A DNA stretch of 22,247 nucleotides from Candidatus Saccharimonadota bacterium (GTDB lineage: Bacteria; Patescibacteriota; Saccharimonadia; Saccharimonadales; SZUA-47), in assembly GCA_003231925.1 (NCBI GenBank), contig QIKK01000001.1, positions 1 to 22,247 of the forward strand. Direction: 5' to 3'. A program made the position numbers and the translations under genes. The notes beneath the pieces were generated by a model. It saw only the letters and a list, made by a program, of their open reading frames with translations, was not told the origin of the DNA and did not search any database. Below, piece by piece: positions 21,802-22,247 of the stretch (position 1 is its first letter; every line of letters begins with the position of its first letter).

Positions 21802-22178
21802 TTGTAAGCATCAATTAAGATGCATTACGCACCTTTACTATTAGATTCTACCACTTTATTGTGGTTAGAGTTTACAGTTTTAGAGTCTTGTCATTAGTCG
21901 TAGTTACCCTCCACGTCTTTTAGCTTTCTATCTTTTACAGATAGGGGCTCTAAAACAATTAACTGGTTATCATTGGTAAACTTTAATAATTAGTTAATTC
22001 CCTTTAACCCCGTATGCTAACCTCGTTTTTTTATTGAGCTTGGTCATAACGGACAATCCTTATAGCGTGGGCTCTAAAGCTACTTTTGCGAGATAGCTTT
22101 AGGATAAGCCTTCAAGGTGGGTTGAAGGGTGCAATGAGCCTACAGCGGTGCCCACCCCCTCTGTAGGCTCTTTTTATT
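21802..22178 (+). ncRNA. Unrecognised structured RNA or attenuator leader
   Basis: About 375 bases between a good promoter and a strong terminator, without a credible long ORF but with near-continuous pairing. Stems seen: GTAAGCATC/GATGCaTTAC (21804-21828); TCTACCAC/GTGGtTAGA (21847-21869); long-range GTTTTAGAG (21877-21885) with CTCTAAAAC (21948-21956), enclosing CTATCT/AGATAG (21928-21944); AATTAACT (21957-21964) with AGTTAATT (21992-21999); CCGTATG/CATaACGG (22010-22052); CTAAAGCTA/TAGCTTTAG (22074-22102); and CCTTCAA/TTGAAGG (22109-22128). The last loop, GGTGGG, is complementary to CCCACC in the terminator loop. I checked by eye for RNase P RNA, tmRNA, SRP RNA and 6S hallmarks and found none. 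It could be a stable ncRNA or the leader of a gene beyond the window. Confidence 0.6.
22136..22178 (+). terminator. Strong intrinsic terminator
   Basis: GAGCCTACAG (22136-22145) pairs perfectly with CTGTAGGCTC (22161-22170), followed by TTTTTATT. The 15-base loop is C-rich and can pair with GGTGGG upstream (22116-22121) or GGGGGTGG downstream (22179-22186). Confidence 0.88.
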
Positions 22179-22247
22179 GGGGGTGGACAGCCAGGTGCCC
22201 AGTCACGTTCCGTGACCTCGAAACTACATCTTTCAAAACAAGTTTTG
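22179..22247 (+). other. Post-terminator segment with further hairpins
   Basis: GGGGGTGG (22179-22186) is complementary to the terminator loop. GTCACG-TTC-CGTGAC (22202-22216) and CAAAAC-AA-GTTTTG (22234-22247) are perfect hairpins. GGTGCCCA occurs both here (22194-22201) and in the terminator loop (22147-22154). The window ends inside this structure. Confidence 0.4.

Noticed and set aside
22136..22170. T-box-like sequence on the minus strand (GGGTGGGCACCGC, resembling GGGTGGNACCGCG)
   Set aside because: It needs an extra base, no minus-strand T-tract follows, the downstream minus-strand gene is dprA rather than an aminoacyl-tRNA synthetase, and the plus strand has a clear terminator at the same hairpin.
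21802..22178. RNase P RNA, tmRNA, SRP RNA or 6S RNA
   Set aside because: I looked for GAGGAAAGUCC and ACAGAA (RNase P), a T-arm GUUCGA with CCA end (tmRNA), the GGAAGGAAGCAGC-type loop (SRP) and 5'-3' end pairing (6S) on both strands and found none. A covariance-model search would settle it.
1..22247. CRISPR array, insertion sequence, prophage or tRNA genes
   Set aside because: No regularly spaced repeats, transposase or integrase frames, phage genes or tRNA cloverleaf sequences were seen on either strand.
1..22247. Alternative genetic code with UGA as glycine
   Set aside because: Several conserved proteins end at TGA exactly where their families end (GlyRS, YvcK, MraY, FtsW), so TGA is a stop here.

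Overview
The window is AT-rich, densely packed bacterial DNA that looks like a Patescibacteria/CPR genome, most plausibly Saccharibacteria (TM7)-like. The reasons are short housekeeping proteins, a compact cell-wall/division cluster with no Mur ligases, an alpha2-type glycyl-tRNA synthetase tail, many genes without a Shine-Dalgarno sequence, and a sigma-region-4 protein carrying extra winged helices. TGA is used as a normal stop (GlyRS, GNAT, YvcK, MraY and FtsW all end in TGA), which argues against the code-25 Gracilibacteria/Absconditabacteria. Lineage is inferred, not shown.

Layout. 1-811: the GlyRS C-terminus, translationally coupled to a UlaG-like metallo-hydrolase. 812-1584: a gene graveyard holding a frameshifted lysA-like fragment, an orphan open fragment and a decayed second copy of the GlyRS tail. 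1585-3930: four apparently separate small genes (an acidic orphan, RNase HI, a NYN nuclease and a DUF4870-like membrane protein), three of which appear to be transcribed without a leader. 3931-4370: non-coding, hairpin- and repeat-rich. 4377-7866: GNAT, YvcK and HAD genes joined by ATGA overlaps, then a GH1 glycosidase. 7867-8135: a regulatory region with two perfect DnaA-box 9-mers and MraZ-type TGGGT repeats. 8136-16562: the dcw cluster mraZ-rsmH-ftsL-ftsI-mraY-ftsW-murG-ftsQ. 16563-17269: 707 bases non-coding, where ftsA/ftsZ might be expected. On the minus strand, read right to left: dprA (21727-20870), topA (20795-18486) and a sigma4/winged-helix fusion (18328-17270). 21728-22247: a plus-strand promoter, about 370 bases of dense hairpins and a strong intrinsic terminator. 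I read this as an unrecognised structured RNA or attenuator leader.

How the genes work together. The plus-strand cluster makes lipid II (MraY, MurG), polymerises and cross-links it at the septum (FtsW, FtsI) and supplies the divisome scaffold (FtsL, FtsQ). MraZ probably autoregulates the cluster. YvcK, upstream, is a plausible further link to envelope metabolism. The minus-strand genes handle incoming DNA (DprA), supercoiling (TopA) and transcription (sigma4 fusion).

The most interesting items are the unknown structured RNA with a possible anti-terminator at the right end, the consistent leaderless-promoter architecture, the sigma4 fusion, the DnaA/MraZ control region, and the duplicated GlyRS relic.
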